Assembly (NCBI GenBank): GCA_964603025.1
Contig: CAZRTO010000003.1
Location: forward strand, 1-41,424
Length of the DNA stretch: 41,424 bases
Source: CALFCX01 sp964603025
GTDB lineage: Bacteria > Margulisbacteria > WOR-1 > JAKLHX01
Direction of reading: 5' to 3'
Below, piece by piece: positions 32,716 to 40,411 of the stretch. Position numbers and translations under genes: made by a program. Every line of letters begins with the position of its first letter. Position 1 is the stretch's first letter. The notes beneath the pieces were generated by a model. The model had not been told where the DNA came from and made no database searches. It saw nothing but the letters and a program-made list of their open reading frames with translations.

Positions 32716-32907
32716 TCAGACGGCTTTTTTTACCTTGCCGGATTTAAGACATTTGGTGCAGACATACTCTTTCAGCTTTTTGCCCTTATAGAGAATGTTG
32801 AGCTTCTGCAGATTGGGCAGCCAGCGCCTTTTGGTCTTAATGTTCGAATGGGAGACCCTGTTGCCCGATAAAGAACCCTTGTTGCATACGAAACATCTTC
32901 TTGACAT
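32716..32907 (-). CDS. rpmB: Ribosomal protein L28, zinc-binding form
   Basis: I start at ATG 32907, which gives SRRCFVCNKGSLSGNRVSHSN, the normal L28 N-terminus; the frame's extension to 32967 covers the promoter. The 63-residue product keeps CFVC and CTKC as a four-Cys zinc site, and TKRRWLPNLQ is the family core. AGGAG lies 11 nt upstream, a longer spacing than usual. It is a single gene, transcribed away from recG and toward fliJ. Confidence 0.94.
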   Translation of the reverse strand: MSRRCFVCNKGSLSGNRVSHSNIKTKRRWLPNLQKLNILYKGKKLKEYVCTKCLKSGKVKKAV

Positions 32908-32929
32908 TATTTCTTCAACTCCTGTAATA

Positions 32930-32938
32930 AATATACCA
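32930..32938 (-). promoter_or_regulatory. Extended -10 promoter element of rpmB
   Basis: On the minus strand, TGGTATATT lies 22 nt before ATG 32907, and the AGGAG ribosome site lies between. This gene has a conventional leader, unlike recG next to it. Confidence 0.6.
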
Positions 32939-32946
32939 TAATGAAA

Positions 32947-32969
32947 AAGGCCCGTAAAGGCCCGCAAGG
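32947..32969 (+). repeat. Dispersed GGCCCRTAAAG repeat, copy B
   Basis: AAGGCCCGTAAAGGCCCGCA followed by AGG, in the same orientation as copy A at 7293-7328. TTACGGGCC at 33081-33089 is an exact inverted match to its GGCCCGTAA, so copy B and the recG side bracket about 120 bp of non-coding DNA. Confidence 0.65.
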
Positions 32970-33030
32970 TGATGAAGGGCAGAAGGCATGAACGGTATAA
33001 GACAGAAAATTCTTAAGCCATTTAACTCCT

Positions 33031-33070
33031 CTGCCTTTTTACGCTTTATGGGCCTCTATGGGCCCTTGCC
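33031..33070 (-). repeat. Dispersed GGCCCRTAAAG repeat, copy C, inverted
   Basis: The minus strand reads GGCAAGGGCCCATAGAGGCC followed by CATAAAGCGTAAAAAGGCAG, close to copy A with a few substitutions. It lies between rpmB and recG, opposite in direction to copy B. The remaining 32970-33030 is A+T-rich with nothing I can name. Confidence 0.7.
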
Positions 33071-33101
33071 AAATAGTTCCTTACGGGCCGCTCTTCTGTT
33101 A

Positions 33102-33110
33102 TGTTAAAAT
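33102..33110 (+). promoter_or_regulatory. Extended -10 promoter element of recG
   Basis: TGTTAAAAT fits the extended -10 pattern and lies 9 nt before ATG 33120. No ribosome site precedes the start. The predicted leader is 2-3 nt. Confidence 0.6.
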
Positions 33111-33119
33111 TACCCTAAA

Positions 33120-35192
33120 ATGCCTCCAAATCTCGATACCAACATACAGTACCTAAAGGGAGTCGGTCCGCACATGGCGCGGCTTTTTTCAAAGATCGGG
33201 ATCCGCACCGTCAGGGACCTGTTCTACTACTTCCCGCGCGACTGGGAAGACCGCCGCAATGTCATGAGGATTTCTTCGGTCACTCCGGGCACCGATGTTC
33301 TGATAAAAGGCCATATAAAGAAAGTTTCCCATCAAAGGACAGGGAAGGGATTCCACATCGTCAAAGCCCTGGTAGGCGATGACAGCGCTTCGATCATTGC
33401 TTCGTGGTTCAACCAGCAGTTCGTAAAGAACGTTCTTGAGAAGAACCGGGCCAGGCAGATAATGATCTCCGGCAGGGCGGATATCAATCAATATTCCGGT
33501 GCTTTGGAAGTGTCCGTAAAGGATCATGAATTCCTTGACCCGGACAAGGACTCTCCGGCTATAGTCCCAAAGTATCCTCTTACTGAGGGCCTATATCAAA
33601 AAAGGCTGCGCGCCGTTATGAAAATGCTTTTGTCCGACCATTGCGGTCTGATCAGCGACCATATGCCGGAAGAGCTTCTTTCAGCGGCCGGGCTTCCCGG
33701 CCTTGCCCAGTCTATCTTAAATATGCATTTTCCTTCCGACCTGGCGGAGATGGACATATACAGAAAACGCCTGGTTTTTGATGATTTCTTCATACTTCAG
33801 CTCGCGCTGGCCCTGCGACGGAGAAAGGTCCGAGCGGGCAACAAAGCCCGCAGGGCAAAAACTGACAACGACTTGCTCGAAAGGTTCGAGAACGCTTTGC
33901 CTTTCAGCCTTACTAATGCCCAGAAGAGGGTCTTTGAAGAGATCAGGAAAGATATGGAAGGCGAAAAGCCCATGAACCGGCTAGTTCAGGGGGATGTGGG
34001 ATCCGGCAAGACCATTGTCGCGGTCGGCGCGGCGCTGATCGCGATAGGCAGCGGACAACAGGCGGCCCTCATGGTGCCAACCGAGATACTGGCCAGACAG
34101 CATTATGAGAAGATAAGCGCGCTGCTTGCGCCTATGGGCATAGAGGTTAAGATCCTTACGGGGTCGGACAGGACTTCCGAAAAAAAGAGAACAAAGGCCG
34201 CCGCCTCTTCCAAAGGACCGTGCCTTTTTGTGGGCACACACGCCCTGATCTCCCGGGATGTGATCTTTGAGGACCTTGGCCTGGTCATCGTGGATGAACA
34301 GCACCGGTTCGGCGTCTCTCAGAGAATGGCGCTAAAACAAAAAGGCACCAATCCGGACCTGCTGGTGATGACGGCCACCCCTATACCCAGGACGCTTTCG
34401 CTTACTCTTTACGGGGACCTTGACAGGTCCGTTATAGACGAACTTCCGCCGGGCCGGAAAGCTATCATTACCAGGTATGTGGAAGAAAAGAAACGTTCGC
34501 AAATGAACGAATTTCTGAGACAGAAGATGAAAGAGGGGCGTCAGGTCTATGTGGTCTGTCCTCTAATAGAAGAGACGGAAAAAAGCGATCTGGCGGCTGC
34601 CAAAGAGACCGCCGGGGATCTGGTCCGGATATTTCCCGAGTTCCGTGTCGCGCTGCTGCACGGCAAGATGAAAACCGAGGAAAAAGACAGGGTCATGTCC
34701 GATTTTAAGGACGGAAAGATAAACCTGCTGGTCTCAACCACTGTTATAGAGGTCGGGATAGACGTGCAAAATGCCGTTGTCATGGCGGTAGAACATGTGG
34801 AAAGGTTCGGCCTTTCGCAGCTTCACCAGCTCAGGGGGCGTATCGGTCGCGGGGACGCTCAATCTTATTGCCTTATGCTCGGGAATCCTTCGACATACGA
34901 GAGCCGGGAGCGCGTAAAGGCCATGACAGAGACCTGCGACGGTTTTAAGATAGCCGAAGCCGACCTCAAGCTGAGAGGCCCCGGAGAGGTGCTCGGGGTC
35001 AGACAGTCCGGGTTGCCTGAATTTAAGATCGCGGACCTTGCCAAGGATGCGGACATATTGGCCCAGGCCAGGAAGGCGGCCTTTGATCTGGTGCTTTCGG
35101 ATCCGTTACTTGAAAAAGGAGAGAACTCGGGGCTGAAAAAAGAGATCAGGATCAGATTTTCTTCTTCCGACGGAAAGGACATGTTCAATTAA
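33120..35192 (+). CDS. recG: ATP-dependent DNA helicase RecG
   Basis: RecG remodels stalled forks and branched recombination intermediates. The 690-residue protein has the N-terminal wedge/OB domain (DVLIKGHIKKVSHQRTG). Walker A is RLVQGDVGSGKTIVAVGAAL near residue 295, and motif II is VDEQHRFGVSQR. MTATPIPRTLSLTLYGDLD and VIEVGIDVQNAVVMAVEHVERFGLSQLHQLRGRIGRG are intact. TDS-type helicase ends such as LRGPGEVLGVRQSGLPEF are present. The N-terminal helical extension of some RecG proteins is absent. It leads recG-rsmD-coaD; rsmD begins on the base after the recG stop. Confidence 0.97.
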   Translation: MPPNLDTNIQYLKGVGPHMARLFSKIGIRTVRDLFYYFPRDWEDRRNVMRISSVTPGTDVLIKGHIKKVSHQRTGKGFHIVKALVGDDSASIIASWFNQQFVKNVLEKNRARQIMISGRADINQYSGALEVSVKDHEFLDPDKDSPAIVPKYPLTEGLYQKRLRAVMKMLLSDHCGLISDHMPEELLSAAGLPGLAQSILNMHFPSDLAEMDIYRKRLVFDDFFILQLALALRRRKVRAGNKARRAKTDNDLLERFENALPFSLTNAQKRVFEEIRKDMEGEKPMNRLVQGDVGSGKTIVAVGAALIAIGSGQQAALMVPTEILARQHYEKISALLAPMGIEVKILTGSDRTSEKKRTKAAASSKGPCLFVGTHALISRDVIFEDLGLVIVDEQHRFGVSQRMALKQKGTNPDLLVMTATPIPRTLSLTLYGDLDRSVIDELPPGRKAIITRYVEEKKRSQMNEFLRQKMKEGRQVYVVCPLIEETEKSDLAAAKETAGDLVRIFPEFRVALLHGKMKTEEKDRVMSDFKDGKINLLVSTTVIEVGIDVQNAVVMAVEHVERFGLSQLHQLRGRIGRGDAQSYCLMLGNPSTYESRERVKAMTETCDGFKIAEADLKLRGPGEVLGVRQSGLPEFKIADLAKDADILAQARKAAFDLVLSDPLLEKGENSGLKKEIRIRFSSSDGKDMFN

Positions 35193-35783
35193 ATGAGAGT
35201 AATAGCGGGATCAGCCAAGGGGAGGACGCTCAAGTTCCCGAAAGGCGCGGCAAAGCTTCGGCCGCTGTCCGATTATGCCAAGGAAGGTCTTTTTAACATC
35301 ATAGCCGCAAAAGTGCCGGACTGCAGATTTCTCGACCTTTTTGCCGGTACCGGGCAGGTCGGCATAGAAGCTCTCAGCAGGGGAGCGGAGCTTGCGATGT
35401 TCGTGGACTCCGACAAAAAAGCCGTGTCCGCCATATGGGATAATTTGAACGCCACATCACTGGCCGACAGGGCCGAAGTATTCCTTTCGGATGTGCTGAG
35501 GGCTATCCAGTCGTTCGATAAAAAAGGCGCGGATTTTGACATCGTTTATCTCGGGGCCCCTTATACGGTCCCTGTACTTGTTCCGGCCATGGAAAAACTG
35601 GCAAAAAGTGATATAGTAAAAGGCAAGGGGCTGGTCATTGCCGAACATACCAAGCGCACGGCTATGGCGGGTTCTTACGGGCTCCTTGTCAAGGTCCGGG
35701 AGGCCGTATACGGAGATACGATCCTATCTTTTTACAGGAGGCAGTCGCCTGATGAAAACAGCGGTATATCCGGGCAGCTTTGA
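35193..35783 (+). CDS. rsmD: RsmD-family 16S rRNA m2G966 methyltransferase with altered motif IV
   Basis: RsmD methylates N2 of G966 in 16S rRNA. The 196-residue protein starts MRVIAGSAKGRTLKFP and has LRPLSDYAKEGLFNI and the SAM-binding FLDLFAGTGQVGIEALSRGA, all typical. Motif IV, normally DPPY or DPPF, reads GAPY at 121-124 (FDIVYLGAPYTVPV). The codons GGG GCC CCT TAT confirm this, so the expected catalytic Asp is missing. It may be inactive, altered in specificity, or the site of a sequence error. It is placed between recG and coaD as in many bacteria; coaD starts 32 nt inside its end. Confidence 0.9.
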   Translation: MRVIAGSAKGRTLKFPKGAAKLRPLSDYAKEGLFNIIAAKVPDCRFLDLFAGTGQVGIEALSRGAELAMFVDSDKKAVSAIWDNLNATSLADRAEVFLSDVLRAIQSFDKKGADFDIVYLGAPYTVPVLVPAMEKLAKSDIVKGKGLVIAEHTKRTAMAGSYGLLVKVREAVYGDTILSFYRRQSPDENSGISGQL

Positions 35784-36246
35784 CCCGGTAACCAACGGGC
35801 ATATTGACATAATAGACCGGGCGGCCAAGATATTCAAAACGGTATATGTCGCGGTGCTCAAGAACACCGATAAGGAACCCCACTTCTCTCTGGATGACAG
35901 GATATCCATGCTTAAAAAAGCCCTTTCCGGAAGAAAGAACGTCAAGATCGAGAGCTTTGAGGGGCTTCTTGTGGATTACGCGGAAAGAAAAAAAGCCCAT
36001 GCTATAATAAGGGGACTGCGCGCGGTATCTGACTTTGACTATGAGTTCCAGATGGCGCTTACCAACGCGCAGATGAACAGGGATATTGAGACCGTTTTTC
36101 TTATGACGGGGCACAAATATTCCTATCTGAGTTCGAGCCTGGTCCTGCAGATAGCTTCGCTCGGCGGGGATGTGTCGCAGTTCGTTCCGAAGATAGTGGA
36201 AGAAAAACTTTCGGGAGGAAGAAAAAGAAAATGGAAAGAATCCTAG
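35752..36246 (+). CDS. coaD: Phosphopantetheine adenylyltransferase
   Basis: CoaD joins ATP and 4'-phosphopantetheine to give dephospho-CoA. I start at ATG 35752 (KTAVYPGSFDPVTNGHIDI), behind AGGAGG with a 10-nt spacer; the frame upstream lies inside rsmD. The 164-residue product has the nucleotidyltransferase signature PGSFDPVTNGH, IIRGLRAVSDFDYEFQMA and the SSSLVLQIASLGGDVSQFVP end. It overlaps rsmD by 32 nt and the next gene by 16 nt. Confidence 0.96.
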   Translation: MKTAVYPGSFDPVTNGHIDIIDRAAKIFKTVYVAVLKNTDKEPHFSLDDRISMLKKALSGRKNVKIESFEGLLVDYAERKKAHAIIRGLRAVSDFDYEFQMALTNAQMNRDIETVFLMTGHKYSYLSSSLVLQIASLGGDVSQFVPKIVEEKLSGGRKRKWKES

Positions 36247-36698
36247 GCCTGCTCGACACGCTTGAATCCATGATCTGTGACAGTCCAAAGATACCTTTTA
36301 CCGGAAAGACCCTTATCAGGGAATCTTCCATTCTACAGATAATAGACAAGATCAGGCTTGTCGCCCAGAGCGAGGACAAAGTATTGTCGGGCAGCATGAG
36401 AAGGCACCCGGAAGCCTCTCAGTCCGTGAAGGCTCCTGAAACGATAGACCTTAAGCAGGTCCCGCCTTCCAGTGAAGAATCAGAGGCAAAAGCCATTCAG
36501 CTGATACAACAGGCTTATCAGGTCTCCAAAGAGATCCGTACCGGCGCGGACCGGTATGCGGATGAAGTGCTTGCGAATCTGGAGGCCACCACCAACAGGA
36601 TACTGCGAGCGGTCAAGAACGGCCGCCTGCGCCTCTCAAAGCAGCCCGCCGAAGAAAAGAGCGATGCCGCGCAGAATATACTTGCCGGCACCAATTAA
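36231..36698 (+). CDS. Coiled-coil protein downstream of coaD, function unknown
   Basis: The 155-residue protein resembles a family found after coaD in Clostridia, often labelled ATPase-like without evidence of ATPase activity. IPFTGKTLIRESSILQIIDKIRL at the N-terminus is the recognisable part. A variable Pro- and Ser-rich linker follows, and then a helical segment (EIRTGADRYADEVLANLEAT) similar to DivIVA or ATP synthase b-type coiled coils. No Walker motif is visible. The start overlaps the coaD end by 16 nt, and rph follows after 21 nt. It lacks a signal peptide. Confidence 0.72.
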   Translation: MERILGLLDTLESMICDSPKIPFTGKTLIRESSILQIIDKIRLVAQSEDKVLSGSMRRHPEASQSVKAPETIDLKQVPPSSEESEAKAIQLIQQAYQVSKEIRTGADRYADEVLANLEATTNRILRAVKNGRLRLSKQPAEEKSDAAQNILAGTN

Positions 36699-36719
36699 CA
36701 GGCTGCCTGACACAATAAA

Positions 36720-37433
36720 ATGAGAAACGACGGAAGAACCAACAGCCAGCTCAGACCTATAAAGATCATAAGGAACTACCTTAAGCATCCGGAAGGTTCG
36801 GTATTGGTGGAGTCCGGAGGTACAAAGGTGATCTGCACCGCGACAGTGGAGGAGAGCGTTCCTCCGCACAGAAAGGGCAGCGGGCTCGGGTGGGTGACAG
36901 CTGAATACGGAATGCTGCCCAGGTCAACTAATACCCGCATGCGCAGAGAAGCCTCGCAGGGCAAGCCGCAGGGCAGGACGCAGGAGATCCAGAGGCTGAT
37001 AGGCAGGGCCCTGCGCTGCGTGACAGCGATGGACCTGCTGGGAGAGCGTACGATAATACTGGACGCGGATGTGATACAGGCCGACGGAGGAACAAGGATC
37101 GCGGCAATAAACGGTTGTTTTGTCGCGCTATACGACGCGGTCAAGAAGCTGATGGGAGAGCAGAAGATAAAGCTGAACCCGGTTAAGGAATTCCTTGCCG
37201 CTGCGAGCGTCGGCGTGGTCGGCGACCAGGTGATGCTTGATCTAAGCTACGAGGAAGATTCGTCCGCCGAGGTCGATATGAACATTGTTATGACCGAGTC
37301 AGGCAGGTTCGTCGAGGTGCAGGGGACCGCCGAAGGGGCGGCTTTTCCCAGGGAGATGTTCGACAGGATGCTCGATGAAGCGGCAAAAGGCATACACCGG
37401 GTCATTAAGGCGCAAAAGGAAGCATTGTCATGA
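36720..37433 (+). CDS. rph: Ribonuclease PH
   Basis: RNase PH is a phosphorolytic 3' exonuclease that trims tRNA and rRNA precursors. The 237-residue protein shows MRNDGRTNSQLRPIKI, GSVLVESGGTKVICTATVEE and GWVTAEYGMLPRSTNTRMRR at the active site. GRTQEIQRLIGRALR and DADVIQADGGTRIAAINGCF carry phosphate and metal contacts. It is complete, unlike the truncated rph of some E. coli strains. The ATG has no ribosome site, and rmlA begins within its stop codon (4-nt overlap). Confidence 0.96.
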   Translation: MRNDGRTNSQLRPIKIIRNYLKHPEGSVLVESGGTKVICTATVEESVPPHRKGSGLGWVTAEYGMLPRSTNTRMRREASQGKPQGRTQEIQRLIGRALRCVTAMDLLGERTIILDADVIQADGGTRIAAINGCFVALYDAVKKLMGEQKIKLNPVKEFLAAASVGVVGDQVMLDLSYEEDSSAEVDMNIVMTESGRFVEVQGTAEGAAFPREMFDRMLDEAAKGIHRVIKAQKEALS

Positions 37434-38491
37434 AAGCTCTGATACTTTCCGGAGGCGCAGGAACAAGGTTGCGTCCCCTTACCCACACAAGCGCAAAACA
37501 GCTTTTGCCTGTAGCGAATAAGCCGATAATATTCTACGGTATAGAGGCCATCGCTGCCGCCGGAGTAAAGGACTTTGCGATAATAGTCGGGGACACCGCG
37601 GACGATGTCATGAAAGAGGTGGGTGACGGTTCAAGGTGGGGAGTGAAAGTTTCTTATATCAGGCAGGAAGCCCCTCTGGGCCTTGCGCATGCCGTTAAGA
37701 TATCCAGGGATTTTATGAAAGACGAACCTTTCATAATGTTCCTGGGGGATAACCTGCTCAAAGAAGGCATCCCGGAGTTCGTCTCTAAGTTCAGGGCCAA
37801 CGATCCCAACGCCCTGATACTGCTCACAAAAGTCCCCAATCCGCAGCAGTTCGGAGTGGCGGAGCTCTCTTCTTCCGGCAGCGTGACAAGGCTGGTGGAA
37901 AAACCCAAGCAGCCGAAAAGCGACCTTGCGCTTGTGGGCATTTATCTGTTTGACAGCAATATCTTCAAGGCCGTTGATGCCATAAAACCCTCTCAAAGAG
38001 GCGAGCTGGAAATAACTGATGCCATACAATGGCTCCTGGATAACGGCTATAAAGTAGAGCCGCATATGGTTTCGGGATGGTGGAAGGATACTGGAAAGCC
38101 CGAAGATCTGATCGAGGCCAACAGGCTGGTTCTGGAGATGATCAAAAAAAGCGATGTTACCGGTACTGTGAGCAAGGATTCCGTTTTGACGGGCAATGTC
38201 ATACTGGGAAAAGGCAGCGAGATATCTGGCAGCAGGATAGACGGGCCGGTCTCTATAGCCGACAACTCAAAGATATCAGATTCACAGATAGGGCCTTTTG
38301 TGTCTATAGGCGAAAACTCATCGGTCGAGAATTGCAGAATGGATAATAGCATAGTGATGGAGGAATGCCGCATCAAGGACGTAAAAAAGAAGATCACTTC
38401 CAGCATCCTGGGCAGGGGAGTGAACATCTGCGGTTCATGCGGCGCCCATAGCTTTGTGATAGGAGACAGGAGCGATATTTCGCTGGCATAG
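37430..38491 (+). CDS. rmlA: Glucose-1-phosphate thymidylyltransferase, long beta-helix form
   Basis: The enzyme makes dTDP-glucose from dTTP and glucose 1-phosphate. The 353-residue protein has the N-terminal sugar nucleotidyltransferase fold (ALILSGGAGTRLRPLTHTSA, IMFLGDNLL, RGELEITDAIQWLLDNGY, GWWKDTGKPEDLIEANRLVL). A C-terminal left-handed beta-helix (about 245-353) follows, absent from the 290-residue RmlA. This is the StrD/long RmlA type, also seen in archaea and deep-branching bacteria. UTP-glucose or acetyltransferase activity is less likely given rmlB next door. It overlaps rph by 4 nt. Confidence 0.9.
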   Translation: MKALILSGGAGTRLRPLTHTSAKQLLPVANKPIIFYGIEAIAAAGVKDFAIIVGDTADDVMKEVGDGSRWGVKVSYIRQEAPLGLAHAVKISRDFMKDEPFIMFLGDNLLKEGIPEFVSKFRANDPNALILLTKVPNPQQFGVAELSSSGSVTRLVEKPKQPKSDLALVGIYLFDSNIFKAVDAIKPSQRGELEITDAIQWLLDNGYKVEPHMVSGWWKDTGKPEDLIEANRLVLEMIKKSDVTGTVSKDSVLTGNVILGKGSEISGSRIDGPVSIADNSKISDSQIGPFVSIGENSSVENCRMDNSIVMEECRIKDVKKKITSSILGRGVNICGSCGAHSFVIGDRSDISLA

Positions 38492-38513
38492 TATAAGCAA
38501 AGGAGGTCTGGCC

Positions 38514-39536
38514 GTGAAAAAGACGATATTGGTTACGGGCGGGGCGGGTTTTATAGGAAGCAACTTTGCGAGGTTCCTTACAGGCAAATATCCCGATTAT
38601 AGAGTTATAGTGCTGGATGCCTTGACCTATGCGGGGAATATGGAAAATCTGGCTGACCTCAAAGGGAAAAAGAACTTTCAGTTCGTAAAAGGGGACATCA
38701 GGGATAAAGATACAGTGGACAGGATCATGAAAGATTGTTCCTCGGTAGTGCATTTCGCGGCCGAAACCCACGTGGACAGATCGATAATGAACGCAGACTC
38801 TTTCATCACGACAGATGTCTATGGCACCTACTTGCTTTTGGAATCGGCCAAAAAATACGGGGTCGAAAAATTTGTCCATATATCCACTGATGAAGTATAC
38901 GGCGAAGCTGTGGGCAAGCCTTCTCTGGAAGATGATGCCTTGAACCCAAAAAGCCCTTATGCCGCCAGCAAGGCCGGTGCCGACAGGCTGGTATATTCCT
39001 ACTTCACCACTTTTAACATGCCTGTGGTAATATCCCGCTGCGCCAATAATTACGGTCCTTATCAGTATCCCGAAAAGCTTATACCTCTCTTTGTCTCGAA
39101 CGCCATGGAGGACAAGCCCCTTCCGGTGTATGGTACCGGCAAGAACACCAGGACCTGGATACATGTGACCGACCACTGTGAGGCTATAGATCTGTTGCTG
39201 CACTGTGACGCAAAGCATCATGGCGAAGCGTTCAACATCAGCTCCAGGGAAGAGTTCAGCGTGCTTCAGATAGCAGATGTTATACTCAAAACGCTCGGCA
39301 AACCGCAGAGCCTCCTTAGATATATTGACGACCGTCCCGGGCATGTTGTCAGGCACGCGGTAGATCCCGCAAAGATCGAAAAAACCCTTGGCTGGAAGTC
39401 GAGGATAAGTTTTTCCGACGGGATGAAAGAGACCATAGCTTGGTACCGGGATAATACTTCCTGGTGGCGGAATATAAAGGATAAACAGAATGATTACAAA
39501 GAATTCCAGGCCAAATGGTACAAGGCCGATAAATAG
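38514..39536 (+). CDS. rmlB: dTDP-glucose 4,6-dehydratase
   Basis: RmlB converts dTDP-glucose to dTDP-4-keto-6-deoxyglucose, en route to rhamnose and other deoxysugars. The 340-residue short-chain dehydrogenase-type protein has ILVTGGAGFIGSNFARFL, HFAAETHVDRSI, STDEVYGE and the catalytic YxxxK in SPYAASKAGAD. NNYGPYQYPEKLIPLF and DDRPGHVVRHAVDPAKIEKTLGWK are typical ends. GTG 38514 follows AAAGGAGG closely. rmlC and rmlD are not in the window, so the final sugar is unknown. Confidence 0.95.
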   Translation: MKKTILVTGGAGFIGSNFARFLTGKYPDYRVIVLDALTYAGNMENLADLKGKKNFQFVKGDIRDKDTVDRIMKDCSSVVHFAAETHVDRSIMNADSFITTDVYGTYLLLESAKKYGVEKFVHISTDEVYGEAVGKPSLEDDALNPKSPYAASKAGADRLVYSYFTTFNMPVVISRCANNYGPYQYPEKLIPLFVSNAMEDKPLPVYGTGKNTRTWIHVTDHCEAIDLLLHCDAKHHGEAFNISSREEFSVLQIADVILKTLGKPQSLLRYIDDRPGHVVRHAVDPAKIEKTLGWKSRISFSDGMKETIAWYRDNTSWWRNIKDKQNDYKEFQAKWYKADK

Positions 39537-39571
39537 CAAGGGGCAGGCATCGGTGCCCGGCTGCCGATATT

Positions 39572-39580
39572 TGCTATAAT
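39572..39580 (+). promoter_or_regulatory. Extended -10 promoter element of the polysaccharide export genes
   Basis: TGCTATAAT is a perfect extended -10, 15 nt before ATG 39596. The leader would be about 8-9 nt, with AGGA just before the start. A G+C-rich hairpin (GGCAG at 39542-39546, CTGCC at 39561-39565) sits between the rmlB end and this promoter but lacks a T-run. Confidence 0.65.
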
Positions 39581-39595
39581 TAGACTATAGGAACA

Positions 39596-40399
39596 ATGTA
39601 CAACAGGATTATAAAGTCAGTAGCTGTCGCTTTGGTAATAACCATGTCTTTTCCTCCTGCGGGCCTCTTTGCCCAGCAGCGGACGGCCGGACAATCACCG
39701 GCTTACTACATGCAGAACGATTCTATCGACTCGATACTGTCTTCAGAACAGGTGTATGAGGACTACTTTCTTGGAATGGGCGACGTGATCGACGTACATA
39801 TGCTGGTAGGGGATAACGCGCTGGCACTTGATTACACATTTGAGATCGCCAACAACGGCGCGATATTTTTCCCGAACATAGGCGAGATCAGACTTTCCGG
39901 GCTTAAACTCAAAGAGGCGCGGGACCATATGAAGAAAGAGATAGGCGCCAAATTCAAGGAGCCGTTCACAATATCGGTTGTGCTCGCCCAGCCGAGGCTA
40001 ACCCGCGTTTATCTGAGCCAGGATGATTACATACAATCGCTCGCGAACCTTGAGAGGTTCGTTTTTGTCTACGGTGAGGTATCAAGGCCGGGACGTTATA
40101 CGTTCTTTGCCGGGAGAAAGATCTCCGATTACCTGAACCTGGCAGGAGGACCTTCAGCGGCCGCGAATCTTTCTTATGTTACTGTGACCAGGAACGAGAA
40201 CGGCTCGTCAAAGAAATATAACGTGAATGCCGATAAAATACTTTTTAAAGCCGACCGTTCAGATGACATGGAAATAAAGGACGGGGATGTGATATCGGTA
40301 CCAAAGAACTGGTTCTATTTCTCTGATTTCGCTTCGTTCGCGAGCTTGGTGATGTTGACCCTGACGTTCTACACGACCGTGACAAGATATGTCAGATAA
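39596..40399 (+). CDS. Wza-like polysaccharide biosynthesis/export protein
   Basis: The family forms the outer-membrane channel for capsule or exopolysaccharide export. The 267-residue protein has a signal peptide (VAVALVITMSFPPAGLFA, before QQ). The Poly_export domain begins DYFLGMGDVIDVHMLVGDNA and includes NNGAIFFPNIGEIRLSGL. An SLBB domain follows (FVFVYGEVSRPGRYTFFAG). The C-terminus is a predicted membrane helix (FASFASLVMLTLTFYTTVTRYV), comparable to the C-terminal helix by which Wza crosses the outer membrane. No lipobox Cys is present. A Wzz-like gene follows 12 nt later. Confidence 0.88.
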   Translation: MYNRIIKSVAVALVITMSFPPAGLFAQQRTAGQSPAYYMQNDSIDSILSSEQVYEDYFLGMGDVIDVHMLVGDNALALDYTFEIANNGAIFFPNIGEIRLSGLKLKEARDHMKKEIGAKFKEPFTISVVLAQPRLTRVYLSQDDYIQSLANLERFVFVYGEVSRPGRYTFFAGRKISDYLNLAGGPSAAANLSYVTVTRNENGSSKKYNVNADKILFKADRSDDMEIKDGDVISVPKNWFYFSDFASFASLVMLTLTFYTTVTRYVR

Positions 40400-40411
40400 T
40401 AGGGGGATTTG

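Noticed and set aside
36708..36716. TGACACAAT before rph as an extended -10 box
   Set aside because: It ends only 3 nt before the ATG, which would place transcription start inside the gene; rph probably depends on upstream transcription.
38394..39539. A 381-residue open frame antisense to rmlB
   Set aside because: It lies opposite a clear dehydratase gene and has no family motif; such frames are common opposite G+C-rich genes.
39542..39565. G+C-rich hairpin after rmlB as a terminator
   Set aside because: Alternative pairings overlap and no T-run follows; the evidence is too weak.
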